Assembly: GCF_902686445.1 (NCBI RefSeq)
Contig: NC_062220.1
Span: forward strand, 98,146,143-98,210,142
DNA: 64,000 bases
Source: Sciurus carolinensis
Lineage: Eukaryota; Chordata; Mammalia; Rodentia; Sciuridae
Reading direction: 5' to 3'
Shown here: in pieces, positions 53,353 to 64,000 of the stretch
Position numbering within the stretch: position 1 is the first letter of the stretch
How the letters are laid out: each line of letters opens with the position of its first letter
Made by a program: the position numbers and the translations under genes
The notes under the pieces: model-generated
Seen by the model: the letters and a program-made list of their open reading frames with translations, nothing else
Database searches by the model: none
Told to the model about the DNA's origin: nothing

Positions 53353-53885
53353 TGTTATTCTGTCTTTCTGTGGTTGGGTCTGTTTGATAGCTTTTTTTGA
53401 AGGATGGTAGTTTGTCTCAAGCTTAGGAAGCCAATCCACTGGAAACTTTCAAGAATGTTTTCCTGCAGAGTTTTTTAAAAAACTGGCATATTTACATTTT
53501 TCTCTATCTTACATTGTTCTGCCATCTTTTATCACATATTCTGAGGTCTCCTGTTTCATTGATGTTGTTGAATATCTTGGTACTGCTACTTCAAGAAATA
53601 GAACTAATAGAATATACATTATACATGAAGAGATTTATTTTGAGGAATTGGGTTGCATGATTGTAGGGGCTGGCAAGTCTGAAATTTGTAGGACTGGCCA
53701 GCCGGCTGTAAATTCTGGCATGAATTGGAACCTTGAATCCAAAGGCCGTCTGGAGGTAGAATTTTTTCCTCTTTGGTATACCTCAGTCTTTTTTCTTTTT
53801 CTCAGTTGATTCGATGAGTCCCACCCACATTAAGGAGGGCAATCTTTCGACTTCAAAGTCTACTGATTTAAATGTTGTTCATACA

Positions 53886-54340
53886 GGTTGGGTATCCCTT
53901 GTCTGAAATGCTTGGAATTAGAATATTTGGGATTTCAGATTTTTTTTTTTTATTTTTGGAATATTTGCATATATGTAAATATATATAGACTTGGGGATGG
54001 AACCCAAGTCTAAACACAAAACTCATTTTGTCATATATACCTACACATGTAGCTTGAAATTAATTTTATGTACTAACTTTTAGTGCACGCCATTTTTTTT
54101 TTTTTTTTTTTTTGTTTTTTTTTTTTGCGCCGTGCTGGGGACTGAACCCAGGGACTTGTGCTTGTGAGACAAGCACTCTACCAACTGAGCTATATCCACA
54201 GCCCCTTGCACTTATGTTTGACTGTAACAAAGTCACATGATGGCAGGTATGGCGTTTTCTACTTGTGTTGGTGCTCAGAAAGCTTCATATGTTTTAACAC
54301 TTTGGATTTTGGATTTTGGATTAGGGATGCTCAGTCTATG
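53886..54340. mobile_element. Tigger-like (pogo/Tc1-mariner) DNA transposon fossil
   Basis: Left end CAGGTTGGGTATCCCTTGTC; right end GGATTAGGGATGCTCAGTCT, which read in reverse gives a related terminal inverted repeat (gactgagcatccctaatcc). A TA dinucleotide precedes the left end, as expected for this superfamily. The interior contains acttggggatggaacccaag. Split by an ID SINE at 54090-54207. Confidence 0.65.
54090..54207 (-). mobile_element. ID-type SINE inside the Tigger-like element
   Basis: Poly-T, gtgctggggactgaacccag, gacttgtgcttgtgagacaa, ctgagctatatccacagccc. Antisense; third level of nesting. Confidence 0.88.
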
Positions 54341-55744
54341 TTAAAGAACAACAACCTTCAGAAATCTGGACTAGTTACTCATCCAGCGGGCACTGTAGCC
54401 TAGCCAAGTTGACCTTAAAATTAACCACCACAAAGTAACTGAAGATCCAACTGATTACATACAGTAATCTATTAACTTACAAGAGAAGCAGTCCAAAGAT
54501 AGGGTAACTTTAGAACTGATTTGTTCAGTGCATAAGGATCTCAAAGATTCATGTTCTGCCATAGTGTCTGCTTCATTCTCACTTGCTTGAAAGGGCAGAT
54601 ATTCTTATCTGGTGACAGAGCCTGGCTTAACATGGTTCTTTGAAATGTAAGAAGGCTTTTCTTTTAGGGACCTTTCTTGGTGCCTTATAGACCCAAATCT
54701 GCTTATGGCTACATTTTTCTGTTTATAGAATGTCTTATGTCTCTAGGACAGTTGGAAACTGGAAGCCAATGTGCTGGGTCATAAAGTTGTGATTTAATGG
54801 TCACTTTTAATTTAGGATGTAGAAGGTTGTTAATATTCTCTTTTCAACATTTTACCTTTTATTTCAGTGTATGTAATTATTATTTCTGCTTGACCATTGC
54901 TGGGGTAATGAAGAGTTTAAATTCAGTTTACCTGTAGATTTTCAGGCACCAAACTTGAACTTGCATATTTTGTGATCATGTTAGTGTATAATGGGATGTC
55001 TAACACATGTTATGCATTTGTTAGGATTTGTTCATTTTTTCAAATATTTGAGTTATAGAAATTAAATGAGTTTTGCACTTTCTAAAGCAATTTTTGTTAT
55101 TTGTCTCTGGCTTTAAATGAGTTTCTTAAAGTGATTTGGAATTTTATATTATGTTCTAGATTGAATATAACCAATAAACTTCCAACTTGCATGAATTCAT
55201 ATTTTTATCACTTTGTTGTTTCTGCAGTAGTCACTTTAACAAAGATTTCCTTTATTGATATTTCCAACACCTTTACTTTTATTTTAATACACCATAATGT
55301 TCATTAAGTATATTTATTGTGTACAAAAAGCTAGACTTACCTGCTACTCCTAAAATGTTGACACTGGTCGCATTGGTCCCAGAGTGTAACTGAGGTTGCA
55401 CATGCTTCTCACTATACTTCCTATTCTGAAAGTAGAGTCTGTAGTATATGATAGCAATTTAATGAACCATTTATATTTAATCTAAAGAAAGTTGCTTAAA
55501 CATGTTAAGATTTAAAATGATAACAGTATGACTATAGATGAAATAAGTTGTAGGTAAAGTTTTAAAAAGCAATATAACTGAAAGATAAGATTAGTTCAAA
55601 AAATTAAGTATTATAAATTAATAGCCAGAAATCAGTTCATGTGAAACTTTTTAGAAATAATAATTTTGACTATTTACTCAAGATAATTCTCTTAGCCATA
55701 GATAGCTCAAAGAAAAATTATGAAACATTACTAAAGCAGTGTAT

Positions 55745-56280
55745 ATGGTGATCACTGTGGAGGTTCCTCAAAGACTAGGCTAGACACCAGCATATGACCC
55801 AGCTATATCACTGTTGGTATTTATTCAAAAGAATTAAGGCAGGGATACATGCATACCCATTTTATAGCAGCACAGTTCACAACAGCCAAGTTATGGAACC
55901 AGCTTAAGTGTCAGCATATGAATGAATAAATAAAATATGGTATAAAACATCTTGGAATTGTATTCAGCCATAAAGAAGAATTAAATTGTGTTATTTGCAG
56001 GAATATGGATGGAACTTGAAAGCATTATGTTAAGCAAAATAAGCCAAACTCAGAAATTCAAGGGACATATGTTTTCTCTTACATGTGGAAACTAGAGAGA
56101 AAAAGAAAAAAAACCTGGGAGTGAATCTCGTTGAAAACAGAAAGGAGGCCAAAGGGAAGAGGAGAGGGAACGGAGAGGTTCTGAGGAATGAAATTGACCA
56201 AATTATGCTGTGTGCATATACAGATATGTCACAATGAATCCCACTATTATGCACCAATAAAATATTAATTAAAAAAATTA
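55745..56280 (+). mobile_element. L1 3' end, sense, 5'-truncated
   Basis: ggaggttcctcaaagactag, cccagctatatcactgttgg, ttgtattcagccataaagaa, gaatatggatggaacttgaa, then a 3' UTR ending tgcaccaataaaatattaat. The aataaa near the end fits the L1 polyadenylation signal. Confidence 0.85.
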
Positions 56281-56359
56281 CTAAAAATAAGAATCAATGT
56301 TTTTCAGAAAATGAATTAGAAACTTTTAATAAATTGAAAATATAATGCTTTATTTGATT

Positions 56360-56465
56360 TAAAGGAACATATAATGCTTACTGTGGGCTGGGCACTATTT
56401 TAAGCTTTTCACAAAGGTAACTCTCATAATCCTCACAGCCATAGAATAGAGAAGGAAATGAAGTA
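56360..56465 (-). mobile_element. MIR SINE
   Basis: gtgggctgggcactatttta, aactctcataatcctcacag and agaaggaaatgaag match the antisense MIR pattern (gccaggcactgt...ctcatttaatcctcacaac...cagatgag). Ancient. Confidence 0.65.
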
Positions 56466-57469
56466 CAGGAGATGTGCAATATAGTGACTAGAAATCTTTC
56501 TCAAATGGATTATCATTTCAGTTTGTATGATTTTAATAGGATGTGAAAAATCTAATTATATACTATGGTATATTTACAGGAAGGTATGTTTGAAACTCAA
56601 ATTTTGAGACCAGGTACACACCTATTCTCATTCCCAGTTGTGGTGACATTGAGTAGATTCCTTTTCTTTGAACTTCTGTTGCATTTAATGTAGTAAGGGT
56701 ATATTTCCTTATCCATCTAGCTCACTATCTTTGTTGGCTTTGGAGTCCTGAACTAGGAATGGAGACCCCAAGATGAAGAGCCAGGAGCTTATGAAGTTTT
56801 CTAAGTTTGAAGCCTGAATGGCCAGAGGTTTCTTTGGACCTCTTCTTGGTAGAAGCACTTTTGGGTTTGAGATCATTGGTTTCAGGTTGGCAAAATGATC
56901 AGATCTTTCTCTTTTGCCATTTTAGGAATTTGTCTATTTTTAATTACTACCACCACTCTCAGCCACGATTTCTTATAATATGCAGTGTACATGTATCTTT
57001 TTTATTGTGTTACAACCACTAATACCAGTGAGAAAGGGAAGAGTGCAGGTTCCTTCCTTTTCAATGAATACTTATGCTTCCATCCTATGCACAGGTTCTT
57101 TTTTCCCTCCTGTTTCTTCTGTCTTTGAAGGTGACTTTGGGGTAAATAAAAATACTGAAGTAAGATCCCGAAATAGTTTGAGAAGGAATTAGTAAATCTT
57201 TGTTGGGGACCTATTAAATACCACACACATTATTCTAGATGCTGGGAAGCAGCAGTAAAACTAGATAGAAAAGGTCCCTAACCTGTGGTGTTTGTATTCT
57301 GTCAAGAAGATTGGAAGCTGAGAGTGTAGGGTTAAGGGAATAGAGGAAATATCTTTTTGTTTGTCCTGACTTGAATAAAACCAGGGTTAAAGAAGAGTGG
57401 AGGAGTATCCTGATTCCCCCTTCTGTGATATGTATGACTTGGGGCCTCTTTAAATTGTCTTCCTTAAAT

Positions 57470-57647
57470 TCTTTCTTTCTTTCTTTCTTTCTTTTTTTTT
57501 TTTTTTTTTTAAACTAAGGATTTCCTTCTACCAGGACCAGGCCAGAGGTTTCTTTATTTTTTAGGCAGTGCTGCTGAGGATCAAATCCAATGCCTCACAT
57601 GTACTAGGTGAACGCTGTGCCACTGAGCTACAGACCCAGCCCCTTAA
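57470..57647 (-). mobile_element. (TTTC)n tract and ID-type SINE variant
   Basis: TTTC units then poly-T (57470-57510), then gcagtgctgctgaggatcaa, tgcctcacatgtactaggtg and ctacagacccagcccc. Antisense. Confidence 0.8.
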
Positions 57648-59004
57648 ATTATTTCTAATGCTGAATTTGAGAAAAGAGAGTTCTAATATAGCTTACACTT
57701 TATTTTTTGATTACAGCATTTTTTAAAAGTAACAATATTGGAGTTGTAAGGAATGATTTTCTAAGATCTAGCCATGAAATTCATACCTCTTGATATTTTG
57801 TCCCTGTCAAACCTGCCTTAACCTTTGACTTTGGATTGATTACTTTTAAAAATACTAAACTTGCTGGAGAAAAAATTATACAATCATGTAGGTTATTTTC
57901 TCCTCAGATTTATGGTCTACAAAGCATGAACTTCAGGGCTATTAGACCATCCTTTTGTCTTTGGCAACTCCTTCTGTTCTACAAAGCAAAGGTTCCTATT
58001 CAGCTTCCTTTCCCTTTCTCTTAAATAGAAGACATTGCTTCATTTTCTGCAGAAAAAGTCACACTTACCAGATGAGAACTCACTTTCTCAACTTTTAACT
58101 TTACATGCACTTAACTTACTCTATAACCCATTTCACTCTTCTGCCTCAGAGAAAGTGATATTTTCCTTCCTATTGGAAGCTGATTCCTTCTAGTGTCTAG
58201 GAACTGTAGTATGGGTTATCTCTGCTGTATTTTCACCTGTTGCCCTCTCCTGTGGTGCTTCTTACTTTCAGCACTAAACCTACCACATCTCTCCCATCTT
58301 AAAACAAAATAAACTTTCTGTAATTTGAATTTGCTTGTGAGTTGTTACTTTCTTTTTCCTTCCTCTTTGTTGTCAGACTTCATGAAAGAGCAATTGGGAC
58401 TTGCTGTTTCTAATTTCTCACTTTGTCATTCATTTACTGGTTTTTCTGAATCTTCTCACTACTTTATAAAGATAAAAATATTAATAATCTCTTGCCAAAT
58501 CCGATAATAATGTCTCAGGTTTTTTTCTTATTTGATATGAGCAGCATATATTATGTTTACTTGCTTCTTGAATATTTTGGCTTTTCTGAAAGACCTTTTA
58601 CTCAGATTTGCTTTCTTACTCTTTGGCTGTTGATTCTTAGTCTTGAATGAATAGTATCTAAGTTTATATATATAGTTACTAGAGTGGATAATTGAAAGTT
58701 GGTCTTTCACATCTTTTCTTGAAATGGTGTTTTAAATTTAGCATTAGGATAATCTTGCTGAAGAATTTTAAAACATTTTATTAAATTGAGCTAGTTTTGA
58801 TTCATTGCTTCCATATTTTTGGTCATGTGTCATATACTCTTTTGGAATCAGTAAAAATTGTTTCATTTCAAATCTGTACCACTGAATTTATTATTATTTA
58901 TTATTATTGGTGGTGTAGTTTCTCCCTCCCATATATAGTCACTTGGAGAAGAAAAATCAATAAAAACAAATGCTATTATTCTTCTGGTTTTAAAATCAGT
59001 TCTT

Positions 59005-59405
59005 CTCAGGGTTGTGTTAATCAGCTTTTTATCTCTGTGACCAAAATATTTGATAGAACACTTAGAGGAGGAAAGTTTATTTGGGACTTAGGGTTTCACA
59101 AGTTCAGTCCATGGTTGGCTGATTCCATTGCTTTGGACCTAAGATGAGGCAGAACTTGTGGGACCAGAGACAAGATATAGTCTAAGGGCATGTCCACAGT
59201 GACCTGTTTCTTCCAGCAACATCCCACCTACCTACAGTTACCATCCAAATTATTAAACTACCAAATGGATTAATCCACTGAGGTTATAGCACCTCTGATC
59301 TAGTCATTGACTATAAAAGCTCCACCTCTAAACTTTGATGTAGTGGGAATCATGCTTTCCAACCGAACTTTTCAGAGTACATTTCTAATGATCCAAGTCA
59401 TAACA
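59005..59405. repeat. Interspersed repeat, family unassigned
   Basis: Begins gttgtgttaatcagcttttt and contains cacttagaggaggaaagttt, ttcagtccatggttggctga, taagatgaggcagaacttgt and ctacctacagttaccatcca. I recognise this as a common rodent-genome repeat but cannot name it securely; its start and end style suggests a non-autonomous transposon or LTR-derived element. Confidence 0.55.
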
Positions 59406-59687
59406 AAGGTATTTTTCTCTGTGAAGAAATTTTTTGTTGTTGCCAAAGTATTTCAAGGTTTGGATTCTTAATGTCTGTATTAATGGAGAAGACTAGTGGA
59501 GTTTCACTTGGTCCTATCTGGCTGTCTTACATTATCCTCCCATCCTTTACCTAAGTTTCGCAGTCATAAAAGTGTCTTCCTTAAGTGCTAAGCAGGTGAG
59601 GAGAGAATTTGGTAGATAGCTACCATGTGTTTTCTAGATAACCTCATCTACCTTATTATTAAAACAAAGTGAAAGGGTTTTCTTATT

Positions 59688-59775
59688 TGGGGTGGTGTGA
59701 TAGGGATCAAAGCCAGGACCTGGAGCATGCTAGGCTAATAGTGCTTTACCACTGAGCTGTATATCCCCAGCCTCT
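59688..59775 (-). mobile_element. ID-type SINE
   Basis: gtgatagggatcaaagccag, catgctaggctaatagtgct, gctgtatatccccagcc. Antisense, diverged. Confidence 0.8.
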
Positions 59776-60237
59776 CAAGAGAAAGAAATTCTGTGTTAAA
59801 GTACCATTTTAAAATATTCTAATTTTTTTAACTCTTCCTCCTAAACTATTAATGACCTTATCAATATCCATAAATTTTCTTCACTTCATCTACAAGGACC
59901 CTTTTGTAGAAGGACAAAGAGTAGATTAACTAGATTTCATAGACTTTTGCCATGATTGTCTTGTAGTTCAGAGCTTATCATATCACTTTCTCAGTTTTAA
60001 TTTTAAAATGAAAACACTGGAAGAAAATTGGGAAATAATCTGGGTGATAATATATTGTTGTACCTAAAGTGGTAGTTGATATTTCCTTCAAGAATATTTT
60101 ATTAAACTTTTTTAAAAACAGATTTTTTTCAATCTGGTTTCTCCTCAGGTTTTAATCCATCAGGCAGGTGATGCCATGTCATTTGGAACTTTTAAGAACA
60201 GTGCTTTTGAGAATTTTTAAGCACTTTTGAGAACACT

Positions 60238-60465
60238 GCTAGCTGGGTGTAGTGGCACACGCCTGTAATTCCAGTAGCTTGGGAGCCTGAGACAGGAGGA
60301 TCACAGGTTCAAAGCCAGCCTTAGCAGTTGAGCGAGGACCTAAGCAACTCAGTGAGACCCTGTCTCTAAATAAAATACAAAAAAGGGCTGGGGATGTCGT
60401 TCAGTGGTTAAGTGCTCCTGAGTTCAATCCCAGTACCCAAAACAACAACAACAACAGAAAAGTAT
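60238..60465 (+). mobile_element. B1-dID composite SINE, sense
   Basis: gctagctgggtgtagtggca, cgcctgtaattccagtagct, ctgagacaggaggatcacag, gggctggggatgtcgttcag, gttcaatcccagtacccaaa, then (CAA)n. A full-length, well-preserved example. Confidence 0.92.
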
Positions 60466-61924
60466 TGTTCAGTAGATACATGATGCTGAACCATGTTTGT
60501 GTATGTTTAATTTTTTTAGAAATACCATTAAAATAAGTAAATGACAAGTGAAATTATTTTAACCCAAATATAAAAAAGGTATTGAGATTTTTTTGTATTA
60601 ATCTTCAAAATCCACTGTGTATTAATACACTTAAAAACACCTCTCACCTTGCTGTAGCCCCAGTTCTATTGGTCAGTAGCCACATGTGACTATTGCTTTT
60701 CACTTAGACACTGTAGTCTTAAAATATAGCTTGATATTTGTCCTACTTTGAGTTAGATACTTTATTCTGCATGTTTGGGACCACCTACTACCAATTTACT
60801 TCAACCTTGGGCTTTTTTTGATTTTGAGTATTTACCTTTGGTAGATTGAAGTTAATGCCTTTTATTTCTGAGTAATAGTCTGTTGTGTGAATGAACTGTA
60901 CATTGTTTCTCCATTTACCTATTGAAGAATATTATGGTTGCTTCCAGATTTTGACATTTATGAGCAAAGCTGCTATAAACATTCTTGTACAGGTTTTTGT
61001 GGATGTAAGCTTTGGGTAAATACCAAGGAGCACAATTATTGGTTCATTTGGTAAGAGAATGATTAGTTTTGTAAGAAACTGCAAACTGTCTTCCAATGTG
61101 ACTGTTACCATTTGGCATCCCCCATAAGCAACATGAGAGTTTCTGTTGCTTCATATCTTCATCAGCATTTGATGTTACTATTTTGGATTTTTGCACCTCT
61201 AAGACATGCAATGGGTACCTCCTTTTAATCTGCAATTCTCTGATGAAGTAATGTGGCGGGTCTTTTATATTTTATTTGCCATTTGTATATCTTCTTTGGT
61301 GAAGTATCTGTTCAGATCTTTTGCCCATTTTTTAATTGAGCTGTTTTCTTATTTTAAGGTTTTAAGAATTCTTCAGATATATTGCATACCAATCTTTATC
61401 AGATTTGCATTTTGTGAAGATTTCCTTCTAGTTGTGGACTTGTCTTTTCATTCTCCTAATGAGGCCTTTCAAAGAGAGAAGTTTTAAATTTTAACAATGT
61501 ACAACTTAATTTCCTCTTTCACATATTGTGATTTTTGTATTGTATCTAAAATCATCATGAAACCTAAAATCCATCTGGGTTTATTCCTGTGTAATCTTGT
61601 AGGAGTTTAGTTTTTATTTTATCTTTAGTTCTATAATTTTCTAAATAAATTTTGTGAAAGATATAAAATCTATGTGTAGAATCATTTTTGTTTGAATTTT
61701 GATGTCCTCTTGTTTCAGCAGCATTTGTGGAGAGACGGTCCTTTCTCCATTGAAATGCCTTTGCTTCTTTGTCCAAGATAAGCTATTTTTTTAGGATCTA
61801 TTTCATATTTTCTACGTACCTGTATTTCACTGCTATCACATTGTATAGATTACTCTAGCTTTATACTATATCTTAAAGTTTAATAGAATCAGTTCTCTAA
61901 CTTTATTTTCCTTCTTTTTTCTTC

Positions 61925-61926
<2 letters not shown>

Positions 61927-61960
<34 letters not shown>
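61927..61960. repeat. Poly-T run, 34 bases
   Basis: Uninterrupted T34, the longest homopolymer I see in the window. Confidence 0.95.
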
Positions 61961-61963
<3 letters not shown>

Positions 61964-62338
61964 ATCCATACAAGCTTATCTGCAAAATAACTTGCTGGGA
62001 TTTTGATTGGGAAGAACCTTGACAAATTGAGTATTCTGTCATACACCTGAAATGTTTTTCCATTTATTTATGTCTTTGATTTTTTCCATTAGAATTTATA
62101 CTTTTCATCATATAGATGTTATACATGGTTTTAATTTCAAATTTTGTTTGTTCATTGTTGGTATATAAGAAAGCATCTGTGATTTGGTGTCTGCCATTAA
62201 TTTAGGGACATTTTCTATCATTGCTTCAAATATTTCTTGTGTTTCCTTCTCCTCATATAACTCCTCTTGTAATTATTTATTGATACTTCATTCTTTTTCT
62301 CTTTGAATGTCATTTTGGAAGTCCCTGTTGACTATCTT

Positions 62339-62349
62339 CAAGCTCATTG

Positions 62350-62394
<45 letters not shown>

Positions 62395-62526
62395 ATTGTA
62401 GATGGACGCAATACCTTTATTTTATTGATTTATTTTATGTGGTGCTGAGAATGGGATCCAGTGCCTCACATGTGCTAGGCAAGTACTCTACCACTGAGTT
62501 ACAACCCCAGCCCAAGCTCTTTGATT
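62339..62526 (-). mobile_element. (TA)n tract and ID-type SINE variant with target-site duplication
   Basis: A TA repeat (about 62355-62390), ttgtagatggacgcaatacc, tgtggtgctgagaatgggat, gctaggcaagtactctacca, gttacaaccccagccc. CAAGCTCATTGATT (62339) and CAAGCTCTTTGATT (62513) flank it with one mismatch. Confidence 0.85.
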
Positions 62527-63731
62527 CTTTGGCTAAGTGTGTATAGTTATGAGTCTGTCAGTGGCATTCTTTATTTCTGTTAATGTTTTTGATTTTGAAC
62601 ATTTCCTTTTGATTCTTTAGCTTAGATTTTCTGGTTCTCTACTTATGGTATCCATCTCCTCTTGCAAGTTGTCCACTTTTTTTTTTCCACTAGAACTCTT
62701 AGTTTAAAAAGTTCCTGTATATCTGCTATTTTTTAAGTTTGACTCTGGTGCTTCCTTTGTTTTCTTAGATTATTTTAACATATCTTCTAAGTTTTGATTG
62801 AAAGCTCTATATGATATATGTGATTTGAAGGAACTAAGGTAAATAGTCCTTTAGTGTAAGGTTTCTTCTGAACAGAGTTAGTAATAATGAAGGTTTTTGT
62901 CTTGTGTACAACGCCTGGCATTTTCTTACTAAATGTGATACTGGCTTTAGGTTTCAGAGAAGTACCATGTGACGAAAGAATCTTTCTGTTGCACATTTAC
63001 TGAGAATTATTGTTTTTAATTAGGATCTGATTATGAGCTATGATCCGTTACTTGTCATGATGTTAAGAGTTTTTCTCTTTTCACAGATAGTTGTAATGCA
63101 TTTTGTTAGCTTTTACATTCTTGAATTGCTAAATGAAGCTTAAACTTGATTATAGTATTCTTTATAAAGCTTTGGATTCAACTTGTACAAGTTTTAAGGT
63201 TTTTAATCTCTATAATCAGTACAGTTGTAGGCTTATGTGTTTATACTAAGTGCTATTTTATGTTTTGGTTGCAGAATTACATTGGTTTTATAAAATAAAG
63301 TTGTTACTTCTATGTTTTCAAGTACTCTTGAGTTGTACAAACAATTAAAGTATATGTTTATTGAAAGCTTAACAATCTAAAGTTCATCTGGGACCCACTC
63401 CCCTTTTTACTAAAAGCAGTTGTTTTAGCAACTTTCAGTTTTATTTGGTGAACTTTACTGACTTTTAGCCCCTTTGAAGACAATTTGTCTAAAACGGTAA
63501 CAGTTTATTTACATTAATCATACTCATCAATTAATTTTTATCATAAGTTTTCTTTAGGAAAAAAACTAGTTTGTATATTTCATTGATTCTGCATTCTGAG
63601 AGAAAGTTGAATGTGATTAAAGTGACAGAGTAGCACTTTTCAAAGATTAATTCCCACCTACCACCAGTATTTTATTGTTACAAATTGTATGGGTAGAAGA
63701 GTTATAAAATTAGAAGTCTTTAATTTAATAA

Positions 63732-64000
<269 letters not shown>

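Larger units (their letters stand above)
53575..54430. repeat. Ancient repeat split by a DNA transposon
   Basis: The left half (53575-53884) includes gatgagtcccacccacatta, aggagggcaatctttcgact and ctactgatttaaatgtt. The right half (54342-54430) includes gcactgtagcctagccaagt and gaccttaaaattaaccacca. These are the consecutive parts of a repeat common across mammals; I cannot name it with certainty. Confidence 0.55.
60790..62800 (-). mobile_element. Old L1, antisense, with poly-T and a SINE insertion
   Basis: atttctgagtaatagtctgt, atggttgcttccagattttg, taaataccaaggagcacaat, then ORF2-like text (tgagctgttttcttatttta). A T34 run sits at 61927-61960. The 3'-UTR-like end continues to about 62800 across a SINE insertion. 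No intact frame. Confidence 0.65.

Overview
The window is vertebrate (mammalian) genomic DNA carrying the promoter and the 5' half of one protein-coding gene, CDK13 (cyclin-dependent kinase 13, formerly CDC2L5), on the + strand. Six coding exons are visible: 2057-3270, 25966-26624, 33228-33397, 34773-34912, 37129-37299 and 63748-63937. All introns have GT...AG ends. The exons encode the Arg/Ser-rich N-terminal half and the N-lobe of the kinase domain through the HRD catalytic loop; the DFG motif, C-lobe and C-terminal tail lie beyond the right edge. I recognised the gene by direct similarity of its translation to the CDK13 protein I know, not by a database search. No second host gene was found.

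The repeats point to a squirrel-family rodent (Sciuridae). The window is full of ID-type tRNA-derived SINEs and B1-dID composite SINEs of the kind typical of squirrels and marmots, plus L1 elements with the 3' end I associate with that group. I read about 45 SINE copies, roughly 37 of them antisense to CDK13.

Layout: 1-900 is upstream DNA with little in it. About 900-3330 is a CpG island holding a TATA-less promoter with ETS sites, a GC-rich leader with two minimal upstream ORFs, and exon 1. Intron 1 (22.7 kb) and intron 2 (6.6 kb) are SINE-dense. From about 31.75 to 45.6 kb, which spans exons 3-5, I see no SINE at all. Intron 5 (26.4 kb) is dominated by L1, including an L1 nested in another L1 whose younger member has a 5' inversion, and by an old repeat split by a Tigger-like DNA transposon that is itself split by a SINE.

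The most important observation is that the CDK13 reading frame is broken twice by apparent single-base deletions, in exon 2 (about 26218/26219) and in exon 3 (about 33277-33279). Exons 2 and 3 are each exactly one base short of the length their splice phases require. Everything else about the gene looks intact, and CDK13 is an important transcriptional kinase, so assembly or sequencing error is the likeliest cause; a real loss-of-function allele would be remarkable. No bacterial-type system, CRISPR array or tRNA/rRNA gene is present, and I found no clearly undescribed biological system.
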